Origin: Ectothiorhodospira shaposhnikovii
GTDB lineage: Bacteria > Pseudomonadota > Gammaproteobacteria > Ectothiorhodospirales > Ectothiorhodospiraceae
Direction: 5' to 3'
Length of the DNA: 64,000 bases
Assembly (NCBI RefSeq): GCF_022227765.1
Contig: NZ_JAJMLZ010000005.1
Coordinates: 62,001 to 126,000 of the forward strand
The stretch's first letter is position 1. The number at the start of each line of letters is the position of its first letter. The notes beneath the pieces are model-generated. The model searched no databases and was not told the DNA's origin. It was given only the letters and a program-made list of their open reading frames with translations. The translations under genes and the position numbers were made by a program. Positions 1 through 8,439 of the stretch are shown here, piece after piece.

Positions 1-664
1 TCAGCTCCTGCTCCTGTTCGGCGCGCACTTCCTGCTTGATCCTCGCCACCTCGCTGGCCACCACCCGGTTGCGCAGCACCTCGTCCAGGGAATCCATGTT
101 GTAGGCATGCACTGCGCGCAGGGTTTCCTCGGGGGAAAGCGCCGCGGCCAGGCGGAGGGCGCTGCGGGTCCGTTCGGAATAATCCACCGGCACCACGATA
201 TGGCGGTAAGCCCCCTGCACCGGCTTCTTCACCACCAGGATGGGGCGATCAGCATGGTGGACCAGGTTCTGGGTGGTGGTGCCCAGCAGGATCTCCTTGA
301 AGCTGCGCTGGCCGTGGGAGCCCACCACGATCAAGTCCGCTCCGAACTCGCGGGCCTCCGCCAGGATCTGCTTGTGACCCTGACCCCGCACGCAGCGGAT
401 GTCCATGTCCAGGTCGTCGGCGGCGCCCAGCGCCGTCATCCGCTCCGCCATGGCCTGCTCGGTGGCCTCCACCAGATCCGCCATGAGGGTGTCCGCATCA
501 CCCCGCCATCGCTTGAGGACGGTCTCGTCCAGGGTCGGGGCAGGAATCACGTTGACCACCCGCAGTCGGGCGCCTTCCGAAGCGGCCAGCTGCAGGGCGC
601 GTCGACCGGCGTTGTCGGCGCCGGCGGAAAGGTCGGTGGCAAACAGGATCTTGCTCAGCTTCAT
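1..664 (-). CDS. Universal stress protein, tandem UspA domains (3' end outside window)
   Basis: The leftward reading frame opens with ATG at 664 (MKLSKILFATDLS) and is still open at base 1, so the C-terminus is missing. The first ~145 residues form one UspA domain: N-terminal strand ending in ATDLS, then the nucleotide-binding loop seen as VVGSHGQRSFKEILLG. A second domain begins at about residue 157 (YRHIVVPVDYSERT), so this is a tandem UspA protein. Such proteins bind ATP or AMP in the cytoplasm and are tied to stress survival; the exact role is unknown. A purine-rich GAGAGAG stretch lies upstream of the start. It is divergent from the MFS gene at 847. Confidence 0.85.
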   Translation of the reverse strand, partial: MKLSKILFATDLSAGADNAGRRALQLAASEGARLRVVNVIPAPTLDETVLKRWRGDADTLMADLVEATEQAMAERMTALGAADDLDMDIRCVRGQGHKQILAEAREFGADLIVVGSHGQRSFKEILLGTTTQNLVHHADRPILVVKKPVQGAYRHIVVPVDYSERTRSALRLAAALSPEETLRAVHAYNMDSLDEVLRNRVVASEVARIKQEVRAEQEQEL

Positions 665-846
665 GGTATATCTCTCTCGTGCAGGACATGGCTCTTTGCT
701 GTCTCGGCGCGCCAGTCCACCCTGACATGGCACCGGTCGCACTGATTGTCGCACAGTTACTGCCGCTGTCACGTGACCGGCTGTAAAATGCAACCCACGG
801 TCATCGCCCCGTCCAGCAGCATTGCGCCTGCGTCAGGAGCACTCCC

Positions 847-1989
847 TTGCATATCAGTCATCTTCTTATCGTGCAGTATTGCGCGATTCTGGTCTTTTCA
901 TCCCTCTATGCCCCCCAGCCCCTGCTGCCTGTGCTGGCGGAGGCATTTGCCGTCAGCGAGGCCAGGGCCTCGCTGCTGATCACCGTGGCCCTGCTGCCCC
1001 TGGCCATCGCGCCGGTGGCCTATGGTTTCCTGCTGCAGAGACTGTCGGCCAGGCGCCTGCTGATCGGCGCCACCTGGCTGCTGGCCGTCACCCAGGTGGC
1101 GGTGTATCTGGTCACCAGCTTTGAACTGCTGCTGGCCCTTCGCCTGGCCCAGGGGCTGATCATTCCCGCCATGCTCACTTCCCTGATGACCTACCTGGCC
1201 GCCAGCGCCCCGCCGGGACAGATCGCCCGGGTGATGGCCATCTACATTGCCGCCAGCGTGCTGGGAGGCTTTCTGGGGCGCATGATCTCCGGGCTGATCT
1301 CCACCCAGTTCGGCTGGCGCTGGTCATTCCTGTTCCTGGCCGTGGCCATCGCCCTGTGCGCTTTGCTGTTGCAGCGCCTGAAGGCCGACCCGCCGGTGAG
1401 CTTCCAGCGCCTGGACCCGCGGACCATCCTGCAGGTGCTGCGGCAACCCAGCTTCCTGCGTCTGTACCTGGTGGTGTTCTGCGCCTTCGGTGCCTTTGCC
1501 TCGCTACTCAACTTCCTGCCCTTCCGCCTGGTGGAACTGGGCACCGGACTGAGCGAGACCGGCATCGCCTTCATGTATGCGGGTTACCTGATGGGCGTGG
1601 TCACTTCCCTGCTCTCCCTGCGCATCGCCGACCATATCGGCGGCGCGGTGAACACCATGCTGCTGGGCAGCGCGGTGTTCCTGGCCGCCCTGCTGTTCTT
1701 CACCGGTTCCCAGGTGTGGGTGATGTTCGTGGGCATGTTCGTGCTCTGCGCCGGCATGTTCCTGATCCATTCCCTGGCACCGGGGGTGCTCAATCAGGCC
1801 GGCGGCGAGCAGCGGGGGGTGGTCAACGGACTGTATATTGCCTTTTACTATGCGGGCGGTACCACCGGGTCGTTCCTGCCGGGATTTCTGTATCACGGCC
1901 TGGGCTGGCACGCGTATCTGGGCGCGCTGGCCGTGACCCTCAGCTTCGGCGGGTGGCTGCTCTGGACCTTGCGACGCAGCGGCCTTTGA
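847..1989 (+). CDS. MFS transporter (drug/arabinose-efflux-like)
   Basis: A 380-residue protein with about twelve hydrophobic segments, the normal size of a major facilitator superfamily permease of the inner membrane. The first segment runs into YAPQPLLPVLAEAFAVS, typical of the YnfM/AraJ-type efflux subgroup. The start is TTG at 847, supported by CAGGAGC about 8 bases upstream; no ATG lies near the right place. The next gene follows after 46 bases on the same strand. Substrate cannot be told from sequence. Confidence 0.85.
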   Translation: MHISHLLIVQYCAILVFSSLYAPQPLLPVLAEAFAVSEARASLLITVALLPLAIAPVAYGFLLQRLSARRLLIGATWLLAVTQVAVYLVTSFELLLALRLAQGLIIPAMLTSLMTYLAASAPPGQIARVMAIYIAASVLGGFLGRMISGLISTQFGWRWSFLFLAVAIALCALLLQRLKADPPVSFQRLDPRTILQVLRQPSFLRLYLVVFCAFGAFASLLNFLPFRLVELGTGLSETGIAFMYAGYLMGVVTSLLSLRIADHIGGAVNTMLLGSAVFLAALLFFTGSQVWVMFVGMFVLCAGMFLIHSLAPGVLNQAGGEQRGVVNGLYIAFYYAGGTTGSFLPGFLYHGLGWHAYLGALAVTLSFGGWLLWTLRRSGL

Positions 1990-2035
1990 GACCCGGCCGG
2001 AAAACCGAAACACCCTGGAGGCACGAGGAGGATAG

Positions 2036-2473
2036 ATGAGCCAAGACACTGCCAAGCCGTCCCGCAAGGGACTGCCCCGCTGGGCCAGACTGCTGATGAC
2101 GCCCCTGATCCTGCTGGCGGCCGCCGCCCTGATCTGGAGCCAACTGCCCAAGGGCGCCTACTCCACGGATTTGAGCCGCATCGGAGACGGGCGCCCTGCC
2201 CTGGTACTCACTTACGACGCCTCCTTCCTGGCGGGCATGCGGGTGATGGGCTACATGGACGAGATCCGTGATGACTACATGCCGCAGGTCCACTTCCTGG
2301 TGGCCAATGTGGGCACCCCCGACGGACGCAGCCTGGCGAACCGGCACGGGGTTCGGGACGGGGCCGTGCTGCTGTTTTCAGCTCAGGGGACACTGGTGGA
2401 ACAATTGCCGGCACCGGCCGGCGCGGAGGAACTGCGTCAGGCCCTGGATCGGACCCTGATGGCGACCCGGTAG
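2036..2473 (+). CDS. Membrane-anchored thioredoxin-like small protein, unknown function
   Basis: A 145-residue protein with one N-terminal membrane segment (about residues 18-36) and an exposed domain with a weak thioredoxin-like pattern (LVLTYDASFLAG, then QVHFLVANVGTPDGRSLANR, then GAVLLFSAQGTLVEQL). No CxxC pair is present, so redox catalysis is unlikely. The start ATG has a strong AGGAGG 5 bases upstream. It probably shares a transcript with the MFS gene. I do not recognise a named family. Confidence 0.6.
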   Translation: MSQDTAKPSRKGLPRWARLLMTPLILLAAAALIWSQLPKGAYSTDLSRIGDGRPALVLTYDASFLAGMRVMGYMDEIRDDYMPQVHFLVANVGTPDGRSLANRHGVRDGAVLLFSAQGTLVEQLPAPAGAEELRQALDRTLMATR

Positions 2474-2497
2474 GCACCGGGCGCAGGGGGCGGGCAG

Positions 2498-2513
2498 GGG
2501 GCAGGGATGCCCC
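2498..2513. terminator. Short GC hairpin between convergent genes
   Basis: GGGGCA pairs with TGCCCC across a four-base loop, between the end of the thioredoxin-like gene and the end of infA. No T-run follows on either strand, so terminator activity is only suggested by position. Confidence 0.3.
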
Positions 2514-2524
2514 CACGAACCGGA

Positions 2525-2749
2525 TCAATGCTTGTAGCGGTAGCTGATACGGCCCTTGGTCAGGTCGTAGGGAGACATCTCCAGCTTGACCTTGTCGCCG
2601 CTGACCACACGGATACGGTAGCGGCGCATCTTGCCGGAGGCGTAGGCCTGCACCTGCACGCCGTTCTCCAGTTCCACGCGAAAACGCTGATCGGGCATCA
2701 CGTCGGTGACGGTGCCTTCCATCTCGATGAGATCTTCCTTATTGGACAT
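2525..2749 (-). CDS. infA: Translation initiation factor IF-1
   Basis: A 74-residue OB-fold protein that binds the A site of the 30S subunit during initiation. The family core is present: IEMEGTV near the N-terminus, [26 protein letters not shown] and [15 protein letters not shown] at the C-terminus. The long basic tail (YRYKH) differs from the E. coli protein and resembles the form common in beta- and some gammaproteobacteria. It is a single-gene unit, convergent with the gene before it. Confidence 0.97.
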   Translation of the reverse strand: MSNKEDLIEMEGTVTDVMPDQRFRVELENGVQVQAYASGKMRRYRIRVVSGDKVKLEMSPYDLTKGRISYRYKH

Positions 2750-3139
2750 GGGGTACCTCTCTTTCCGTCAGGCGGGACACATGAGGGAACCGCGTTTCTG
2801 TCCGGCCTGAGTGAGTGTCGGCCTGGCCCTGTGGGCCTGTGCCATGGGGTCGTGCGTCTGCCGATGCAGCGCAGATAAGGTGGGGCAAGGCGGTCTTGAT
2901 GCCGCTTGACAGGGTCCCGATGCCGGTCGTCATGCCCAGGACCGCTGCAGTATACACGAATCAGGATTCATTTTCAGGGACTTACGCGCATACCCCTGAA
3001 AAGGAGAGCGGAACGGGGTTGCCACGATGAAATTAAGCGATGGCTAATATTGCCCGTTTCCCTTAAAGTGTGCGGCATTCAAAGGGCGCCGGAGTCCGGC
3101 TTCGGGCGTCGCCGGATCAACTGCTCACGGGGGCATCCG
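2750..3139. other. 390-base intergenic region, no gene seen
   Basis: Divergent promoter region of infA (leftward) and the TehA-like gene (rightward). It contains only tiny frames, including a six-codon frame at 3027 (MKLSDG) with no clear sign of being a leader peptide. No hairpin or RNA was recognised. Confidence 0.5.
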
Positions 3140-4096
3140 ATGGAATCACAACCGAGACTGCCGCACTTCCCTGTCGCCTGGTTCGCCATGATCATGGGCC
3201 TGCTGGGCTTCGCCATCGTCTGGGACCGGGCCGATGCCCTGCTGGCCGCCCCCCCGGTCATCGGTGATGTCCTGAGGGGCTTCGCCGTGGTGGCCCTATT
3301 GGGAGTGGCGGCACTCTATCTGACCAAGCTGGTCCGCTACCGGGAAGCCGTGGTCAAGGAACTCAACCACCCCATCAAGCGCAATTTCTTCGCCACCATC
3401 TCCATCAGCCTGGTCCTGCTGTCCATTGCCTTCCTGGAGGACGCCCCCGGCCTGTCGCTGGTGCTCTGGTCCGTGGGCGCGGCGCTTCACCTGCTGTTCA
3501 CCCTGTACGTGATGTCGGTGTGGATCAATCACACCAGCTTCCAGATCCAGCACATGAATCCAGCCTGGTTCATCCCCGTGGTGGGTAACATCCTGGTGCC
3601 CATCGCCGGAGTACACCATGCCAGCCCGGAAATCTCCTGGCTGTTCTTCAGCATCGGCCTGGTATTCTGGATCGTACTGCTGACCATCGTGTTCTACCGG
3701 ATCATTTTCCATGATCCACTGCCGGAAAGGCTGGTGCCCACCCTGTTCATCCTGGTGGCGCCGCCGGCCGTGGGCTTCATTTCCTATCTCAGCCTGACCG
3801 ACAGCCTGGATCCCTTTGCCCGGGTGCTGTTCTACACCGGCCTGTTCCTGACCCTGCTGCTGTTCTCCCTGGTGGGTCGCTTCGGACGACTGAAGTTCTT
3901 CATCTCCTGGTGGGCCTATTCATTCCCCATGGCGGCCATGACCCTGGCGGCCATCAAGATGCACGGCCTGACCGGTGATCCCCTCCATTACGTGATCGGC
4001 GTGGTCATGATCGGCGTGCTCACCTTCATCATCGGCGCCCTGCTGATCCGCACGGGCATCGCGATCAGAAGGCGGGAGATCTGCGTCGAGGAATGA
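3140..4096 (+). CDS. TehA/SLAC1-family membrane channel
   Basis: A 318-residue, almost wholly hydrophobic protein with about ten membrane segments. Features of the TDT/SLAC1 family are visible: the N-terminus HFPVAWFAMIMGLLGFAIVW, the stretch MNPAWFIPVVGNILVPIAG, and a conserved pairing of short loops with paired prolines. Members carry anions, tellurite or dicarboxylates across the inner membrane. The start at 3140 was chosen because it is the first ATG that opens directly into the family N-terminus; the frame is open further upstream (from 2906) but without family-like residues. Confidence 0.85.
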   Translation: MESQPRLPHFPVAWFAMIMGLLGFAIVWDRADALLAAPPVIGDVLRGFAVVALLGVAALYLTKLVRYREAVVKELNHPIKRNFFATISISLVLLSIAFLEDAPGLSLVLWSVGAALHLLFTLYVMSVWINHTSFQIQHMNPAWFIPVVGNILVPIAGVHHASPEISWLFFSIGLVFWIVLLTIVFYRIIFHDPLPERLVPTLFILVAPPAVGFISYLSLTDSLDPFARVLFYTGLFLTLLLFSLVGRFGRLKFFISWWAYSFPMAAMTLAAIKMHGLTGDPLHYVIGVVMIGVLTFIIGALLIRTGIAIRRREICVEE

Positions 4097-4105
4097 TCCG
4101 GCGCC

Positions 4106-4411
4106 TCATTCCGGCGGCCCTGTCCGCGGAGTATCGGCCATCTCGATCCTGATGGCCTTGCCCTGCAGCAGGGCCTCAGAGACCTTTTTGCGGGCAGAGT
4201 CCAGCATGCGGGAAAACGTGCTGCGCGACACGCCCATGCTGTCCGCCGCATCCGCCTGATAGCGGCCTTCCAGGTCCGCCAGACGCAGGGCTTCCACCTC
4301 CTCCAGTGCCAGCACGACCTCCTCCAGATCCCGCAGCGGGATGCCGGCCGGCTTGAAGTAGGTACAGTCGGGACGACAGGTGATCCGGCGTGGACCGCGT
4401 GGCCTTGGCAT
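4106..4411 (-). CDS. DUF134 DNA-binding protein
   Basis: A 101-residue protein with the DUF134 signature MPRPRGPRRI, then YFKPAGIPLRDLEEVVLALEEVEALRLADLEG, and a helix-turn-helix at about residues 52-80 (AADSMGVSRSTFSRMLDSARKKVSEAL). It is divergent from the NifX-like gene at 4492, an arrangement often seen for this pair. It is likely a transcription regulator of that neighbour, binding the short 80-base space between them; this is inference. Confidence 0.9.
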   Translation of the reverse strand: MPRPRGPRRITCRPDCTYFKPAGIPLRDLEEVVLALEEVEALRLADLEGRYQADAADSMGVSRSTFSRMLDSARKKVSEALLQGKAIRIEMADTPRTGPPE

Positions 4412-4491
4412 GGGCTGCTCCGTGATGGATGCTTGTATCTATTATGGTCATATGCGCATAATTGGCCACGAATCTTGACGGAGAAACCAAC

Positions 4492-4845
4492 ATGCGCATT
4501 GCCGTGACAAGTCAGAATTTTCGCACCATCACCGGCCATGCGGGCAAGTGCCGGCGCTTTCTGGTCTTCGGGCCGGGCGCGGCGGATGCCCCGGAAGAAC
4601 TGCAACGCCTGGATCTTCCCATGGAGATGGCCCTGCACGAACATCGGGGCCAATCCCACCCTCTATTCGAGCTGGGACTCACCGACCTGATCACCCAGGG
4701 GGCGGGTCCCGGCTTCATTCGCCGTCTGGCGGCCCAAGGGATCCGGGTCCATGTGACCAGCGCCACGGACCCGATCGCCGCCGTTCGCAGCCTGTTGACC
4801 AAAGAACCCCTGCCGCAACCATTGGAGGGGGCCTGCCGACATTGA
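4492..4845 (+). CDS. NifX/NifB-like iron-molybdenum cofactor family protein
   Basis: A 117-residue protein of the dinitrogenase iron-molybdenum cofactor (NifX/NafY-type) fold: it opens with MRIAVTSQNFRTITGHAGKCRRFLVF and has the central LTDLITQGAGPGFIRRLAAQGIRV. No other nitrogenase gene is in the window, so a role in nitrogen fixation is not implied; stand-alone members are common. Start at 4492 is set by GGAG 8 bases upstream. It faces away from the DUF134 gene. Confidence 0.85.
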   Translation: MRIAVTSQNFRTITGHAGKCRRFLVFGPGAADAPEELQRLDLPMEMALHEHRGQSHPLFELGLTDLITQGAGPGFIRRLAAQGIRVHVTSATDPIAAVRSLLTKEPLPQPLEGACRH

Positions 4846-4887
4846 AACGCCCACCGGGCGGCGCCGGGACACAACCCATCCGGCAGA

Positions 4888-6573
4888 TCACCTCTGATCC
4901 CGGGGCCGCTCGCGACGCGTCTGCTTGATGCGATACATGGCCTCGTCGGCTCGGTTGAGAAAGTCCTGGGGCTTGTCCGTGTGCCTGAATAACGCCACGC
5001 CGACGCTGCAACCCACATTCACCATGTGGCCCTTGGCCTCGATGGGCAGGGAAATCTGTTCTTCGGCACGCAGTGCCAGTTTGCCGGGATCGGCGTTCCT
5101 GCCGCCGTTCTCCGAAAGCAGCAGGGCAAATTCGTCCCCTCCCAGACGGGCCGCGATATCATCACCACGCACCAGGTTGCGCAGGCGCTCCGCCACCACC
5201 TGCAGCACGATGTCTCCCGCCTCGTGCCCCAGACGGTCATTGATGGGCTTGAACCCGTCCAGATCCAGATAAAGCAATGTCAGACGCCCCCCATCATGCC
5301 GGTGCTTCTCCATCCGTTGTCCGAGTGTTTCCATGAACCGGCGCCGATTCACCAGCCCGGTGAGTGCATCCGTATTGGCAAGATCGGCCAGCTTCTGCTG
5401 TGAACGACGCCGTGCCTCCACCTCCCGGCTCAGGTCCCGGGTGCGGCGGGTGATGATGCCGGCGGACTGGTTGAAGGATCGGGTCAATTCGGTGAATTCC
5501 CCCCAGAACGGCTCCTTGACGAAGACATCGCTCTGATGCCTGCGCAAGGCTCGGGTGGCCTGGGTCAGCAGGCTCACCGGCCTGGAGATCATGCGGGTCA
5601 ATACGAGTGCCATGACCAGACAAAGCAGCAGGACGAACAATACCGTCACCAGGAGAAACTGCGTCTGTTCCCTGAGCGCCGCCTTCAGCACCTGGAGCGA
5701 TACATAAACCACCACGTCGCCCAGGCCATGGTCCAGGGGCATCGCCAGCAGCAAATGGTCACAGACACGGACCGGTCCGGCATCGGGGACGAATGGAACC
5801 TCGCCGAAGGCGACACAGATACCGTGATCCAGACCGGCATCGACACCGAGGATACGAAGACCTTGCTGCCCCTCACGCAGTAGCAGCAAGGTTTTCCCGC
5901 CCAGATCCTCATAGGGGAAGTCTTCCACCACGGCCAGCAGATCATCCATCAGTACCAACAGGTGCAGACTGCCGATATGACGATCATCAAGCACCAGAGG
6001 GCCGCTGACCCAGAGCGTGGGCCGGTCGCCGTTTTCCGGCCAGTGAACCTCGAGACTGATCTCCGGCTGCCGCAACACGGGCGGTCGCATGCCGGTCTCA
6101 CCCAGGCGCCCGTCATGGTATACACCCGTCACGGAGCGACCCTCCCCGTCGCGAATCCAGATCCCGCCGAGCGCTTCCACGGGTTCCAGTGCATCCCGCA
6201 GGATGCGATCAATCAGCCGGTGATGGACGGGATCTCCGGTCCGCAGATAAGCCTCCAGGCTGATGCGCATCTGGGTCCGGCTGGCCACCAGGTCCAGGTG
6301 ATCGATCATGCGCCGGAACTCCAGATTCAGGCGCCGCTGCTGAACCTGGGCAATCCGCTCCAGGCCGGCCTCCGCAAGGGACAAGGTGAGGACACGGGTG
6401 TGATGGTATTGAGCCAGGAACAACACCCCCTGGGGAACCAGTGCCACCAGCAGAAACGCCATCAGCAGCCTGTGGCGCAGCCCCAGGCTGCGCCACAGGC
6501 GACGCACTCCGGCATGGGGCTTGGCAGGCCTTTCCCGCTGCCCGGTGTCATCGCCCTGTTCGGCATGCCCCAT
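4888..6573 (-). CDS. Membrane-bound diguanylate cyclase with periplasmic sensor and HAMP
   Basis: About 561 residues. Membrane segment near residues 35-55, a periplasmic sensor of about 270 residues, a second membrane segment (FLLVTVLFVLLLCLVMALVL), a HAMP-like linker starting at RMISRPVSLLTQATRAL, a coiled linker, then a GGDEF domain. The active site is GGDEF and an intact I-site RGDD lies five residues before it, so it should make cyclic di-GMP and be product-inhibited. The frame opens at a TTG (6606); ATG at 6573 has GGGAGAGGG just upstream and is preferred, with ATG at 6600 also possible. Confidence 0.88.
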   Translation of the reverse strand: MGHAEQGDDTGQRERPAKPHAGVRRLWRSLGLRHRLLMAFLLVALVPQGVLFLAQYHHTRVLTLSLAEAGLERIAQVQQRRLNLEFRRMIDHLDLVASRTQMRISLEAYLRTGDPVHHRLIDRILRDALEPVEALGGIWIRDGEGRSVTGVYHDGRLGETGMRPPVLRQPEISLEVHWPENGDRPTLWVSGPLVLDDRHIGSLHLLVLMDDLLAVVEDFPYEDLGGKTLLLLREGQQGLRILGVDAGLDHGICVAFGEVPFVPDAGPVRVCDHLLLAMPLDHGLGDVVVYVSLQVLKAALREQTQFLLVTVLFVLLLCLVMALVLTRMISRPVSLLTQATRALRRHQSDVFVKEPFWGEFTELTRSFNQSAGIITRRTRDLSREVEARRRSQQKLADLANTDALTGLVNRRRFMETLGQRMEKHRHDGGRLTLLYLDLDGFKPINDRLGHEAGDIVLQVVAERLRNLVRGDDIAARLGGDEFALLLSENGGRNADPGKLALRAEEQISLPIEAKGHMVNVGCSVGVALFRHTDKPQDFLNRADEAMYRIKQTRRERPRDQR

Positions 6574-6707
6574 ACCCTCTCCCGCGGGACGAAATCCCAT
6601 TTCCAAATGCCGTCACGATACCGCCACCGGGCATGATTGCAAACCTCCGTGAACCAAAGAAAGACAGGCCTGCCAAAAACTTGAAAGACCTTCACGGAGT
6701 ATCCGCG

Positions 6708-7409
6708 ATGATCAGGATCAGACGTTCCCATGAACGCGGCCATGCCGATCACGGCTGGCTGCAGTCCCGTCACTCCTTCTCCTTTGCCGATTACCACGAC
6801 CCGGCGTGGATGGGCTGGGGCAATCTGCGCGTCATCAACGAGGACCACATCGCGCCGGGGGGCGGCTTCGACACCCATGGGCACCGGGACATGGAGATCA
6901 TCACCTACGTGATCAGCGGTGAACTGGCCCATCGGGACAGCCTGGGCAACGGCACCGCCATTCCCCCGGGGGACGTGCAGCGCATGAGCGCCGGCAGCGG
7001 CATCCGTCACAGCGAGTTCAATCACGCCCCGGACCGCATCACCCACCTGCTCCAGATCTGGATCCTTCCCGATCGGAAGGGCATCCCGCCCAGCTACGAG
7101 CAGAAACACTTTGGCGACGAAGAAAAGCGTGGACGACTGCGCCTGCTGGCCTCGCCGGACGGTGCCCAGGGTGCCGTGACCCTCCACGCGGATGCCCGCC
7201 TGCTGGCCGGCCTGTTCGATGGCGCCGAACAGGCCGCGCTGGATCTGGATCCGCAACGCAGATACTACGTACATCTGATCAAGGGGACGCTCACCGCCAA
7301 CGACCATCGCCTGGCGGACGGCGATGCCCTGCTCCTGACCGGAGAGACGCGACTGGCGCTGAGTGACGGAGACGGGGCCGAGGTGCTGGTCTTCGATCTG
7401 GCCGCCTGA
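6708..7409 (+). CDS. Pirin family cupin protein
   Basis: A 233-residue bicupin. The N-terminal cupin has the pirin signature: SRHSFSFADYHDP, PGGGFDTHGHRDMEIITYV and GIRHSEFNH, supplying three His and one Glu as metal ligands. Family members are iron-binding proteins, some with quercetin dioxygenase activity. The start ATG at 6708 follows CGGAG. The open frame upstream (to 6441) overlaps the cyclase gene on the other strand and has no family-like residues. The SRPBCC gene follows on the same strand after a short gap. Confidence 0.92.
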   Translation: MIRIRRSHERGHADHGWLQSRHSFSFADYHDPAWMGWGNLRVINEDHIAPGGGFDTHGHRDMEIITYVISGELAHRDSLGNGTAIPPGDVQRMSAGSGIRHSEFNHAPDRITHLLQIWILPDRKGIPPSYEQKHFGDEEKRGRLRLLASPDGAQGAVTLHADARLLAGLFDGAEQAALDLDPQRRYYVHLIKGTLTANDHRLADGDALLLTGETRLALSDGDGAEVLVFDLAA

Positions 7410-7485
7410 AAGGATGCCGCCATGAGCAACCGAAATGACAGCAGCTATACTCACACTCGATACGGGTTTCCGGAGACCCCCGGCC

Positions 7486-7950
7486 ATGGTCAAGGCCCAG
7501 ACACGCACGCTGATAAGACGCCCGCTGGAACAGGTCTTTCGTTTCGTGGTGGAAGACTTCGTCACCAACTACCCGCGCTGGTCCCCCGAGGTGAAGAGCC
7601 TGCGGGTGCTCACCCACGGCCCCTTGCAGGTAGGCTGGACCGGGCATCAGGTGCGGGTGGACCAGGGGCGGCGCACGGAATCCGACTTCAGGGTGATCGC
7701 ACTGGAGCCGGGGCGGCAGGTCACCTTTCGCGGCGTGAGGGACCCCTACCGCATCGACTACCGGTTCGAACCCCGGGAGCAACATACCGAACTGCACTTC
7801 AGCTTTGAGATGGGGAAGCTCAGTCTGCCCCTGCGTCCGTTCGAGAAACTCATCCGTCTGGCGGTACAGGAGGGTACCGAGCGCACGGTGCGCAACCTCA
7901 AGGGACTGGTCGAGGCGGAGATCGAGCCGCCATCCCCCTCCGCGGCCTGA
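7486..7950 (+). CDS. SRPBCC (polyketide cyclase/START-like) protein
   Basis: A 154-residue protein with the helix-grip pattern: MVKAQTRTLIRRPLEQVFRFVVEDF, a beta-rich middle and a long C-terminal helix (RPFEKLIRLAVQEGTERTVRNLKGLVE). These proteins bind small hydrophobic ligands; the ligand is unknown. ATG 7486 matches the family N-terminus; an upstream in-frame start at 7435 would add 17 residues without family likeness. It ends 36 bases before the LOV gene and may share a transcript with pirin and LOV. Confidence 0.75.
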   Translation: MVKAQTRTLIRRPLEQVFRFVVEDFVTNYPRWSPEVKSLRVLTHGPLQVGWTGHQVRVDQGRRTESDFRVIALEPGRQVTFRGVRDPYRIDYRFEPREQHTELHFSFEMGKLSLPLRPFEKLIRLAVQEGTERTVRNLKGLVEAEIEPPSPSAA

Positions 7951-7986
7951 AACCCGCCCCGTTCAACCTTCAGAGTCATCGCCTCC

Positions 7987-8439
7987 ATGGACTTCATTCC
8001 CGAAAAAGATGCCTCCGGCCTGATCCCTTCCGTACTCGCCCAGATCCTGGATACCTGCGTCAACGGCGTGACACTCTCGGACCCCGATCTGCCGGACAAC
8101 CCGATTGTCTACGCCAACGCGGTATTCGAGCACATGACCGGCTACTCCCGCGCGGAAATCATCGGTCACAATTGTCGTTTCCTGCAGGGAGAGGACCGGG
8201 AACAGCCGGCCATCGAGGAGATCCGCAAAGCGCTGGCGGAAAGACGGGAGGTGGAAGTCACCCTGCGCAATTACCGCAAGGACGGCACCCTGTTCCATAA
8301 CCGCCTGAGCATCCGGCCCCTGTTCGATGCCTCCGGCAAACTGATCTATTTCCTCGGTGTGCAGTACGACGTCACCGACCTGGTGAATGCCCAGACCGAA
8401 GTGGCCCGACTGGAGGCACTGCTCCGGCAGGGGGGCTAG
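7987..8439 (+). CDS. Short LOV-domain blue-light photoreceptor
   Basis: A 150-residue protein that is a single PAS/LOV domain with short N- and C-terminal helices and no output domain. It carries the LOV signature GHNCRFLQ at residues 60-67, with Cys63 placed to form the flavin C4a adduct, plus the flavin-contact residues Asn95 (LRNYRKDG), Asn105 (FHNRLS) and Gln126 (GVQYD). Size and layout match the 'short LOV' class known from Pseudomonas putida, which dimerises through its terminal helices. An effector partner is not evident nearby, though two diguanylate cyclase genes flank it (4888 and 8917). Confidence 0.9.
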   Translation: MDFIPEKDASGLIPSVLAQILDTCVNGVTLSDPDLPDNPIVYANAVFEHMTGYSRAEIIGHNCRFLQGEDREQPAIEEIRKALAERREVEVTLRNYRKDGTLFHNRLSIRPLFDASGKLIYFLGVQYDVTDLVNAQTEVARLEALLRQGG

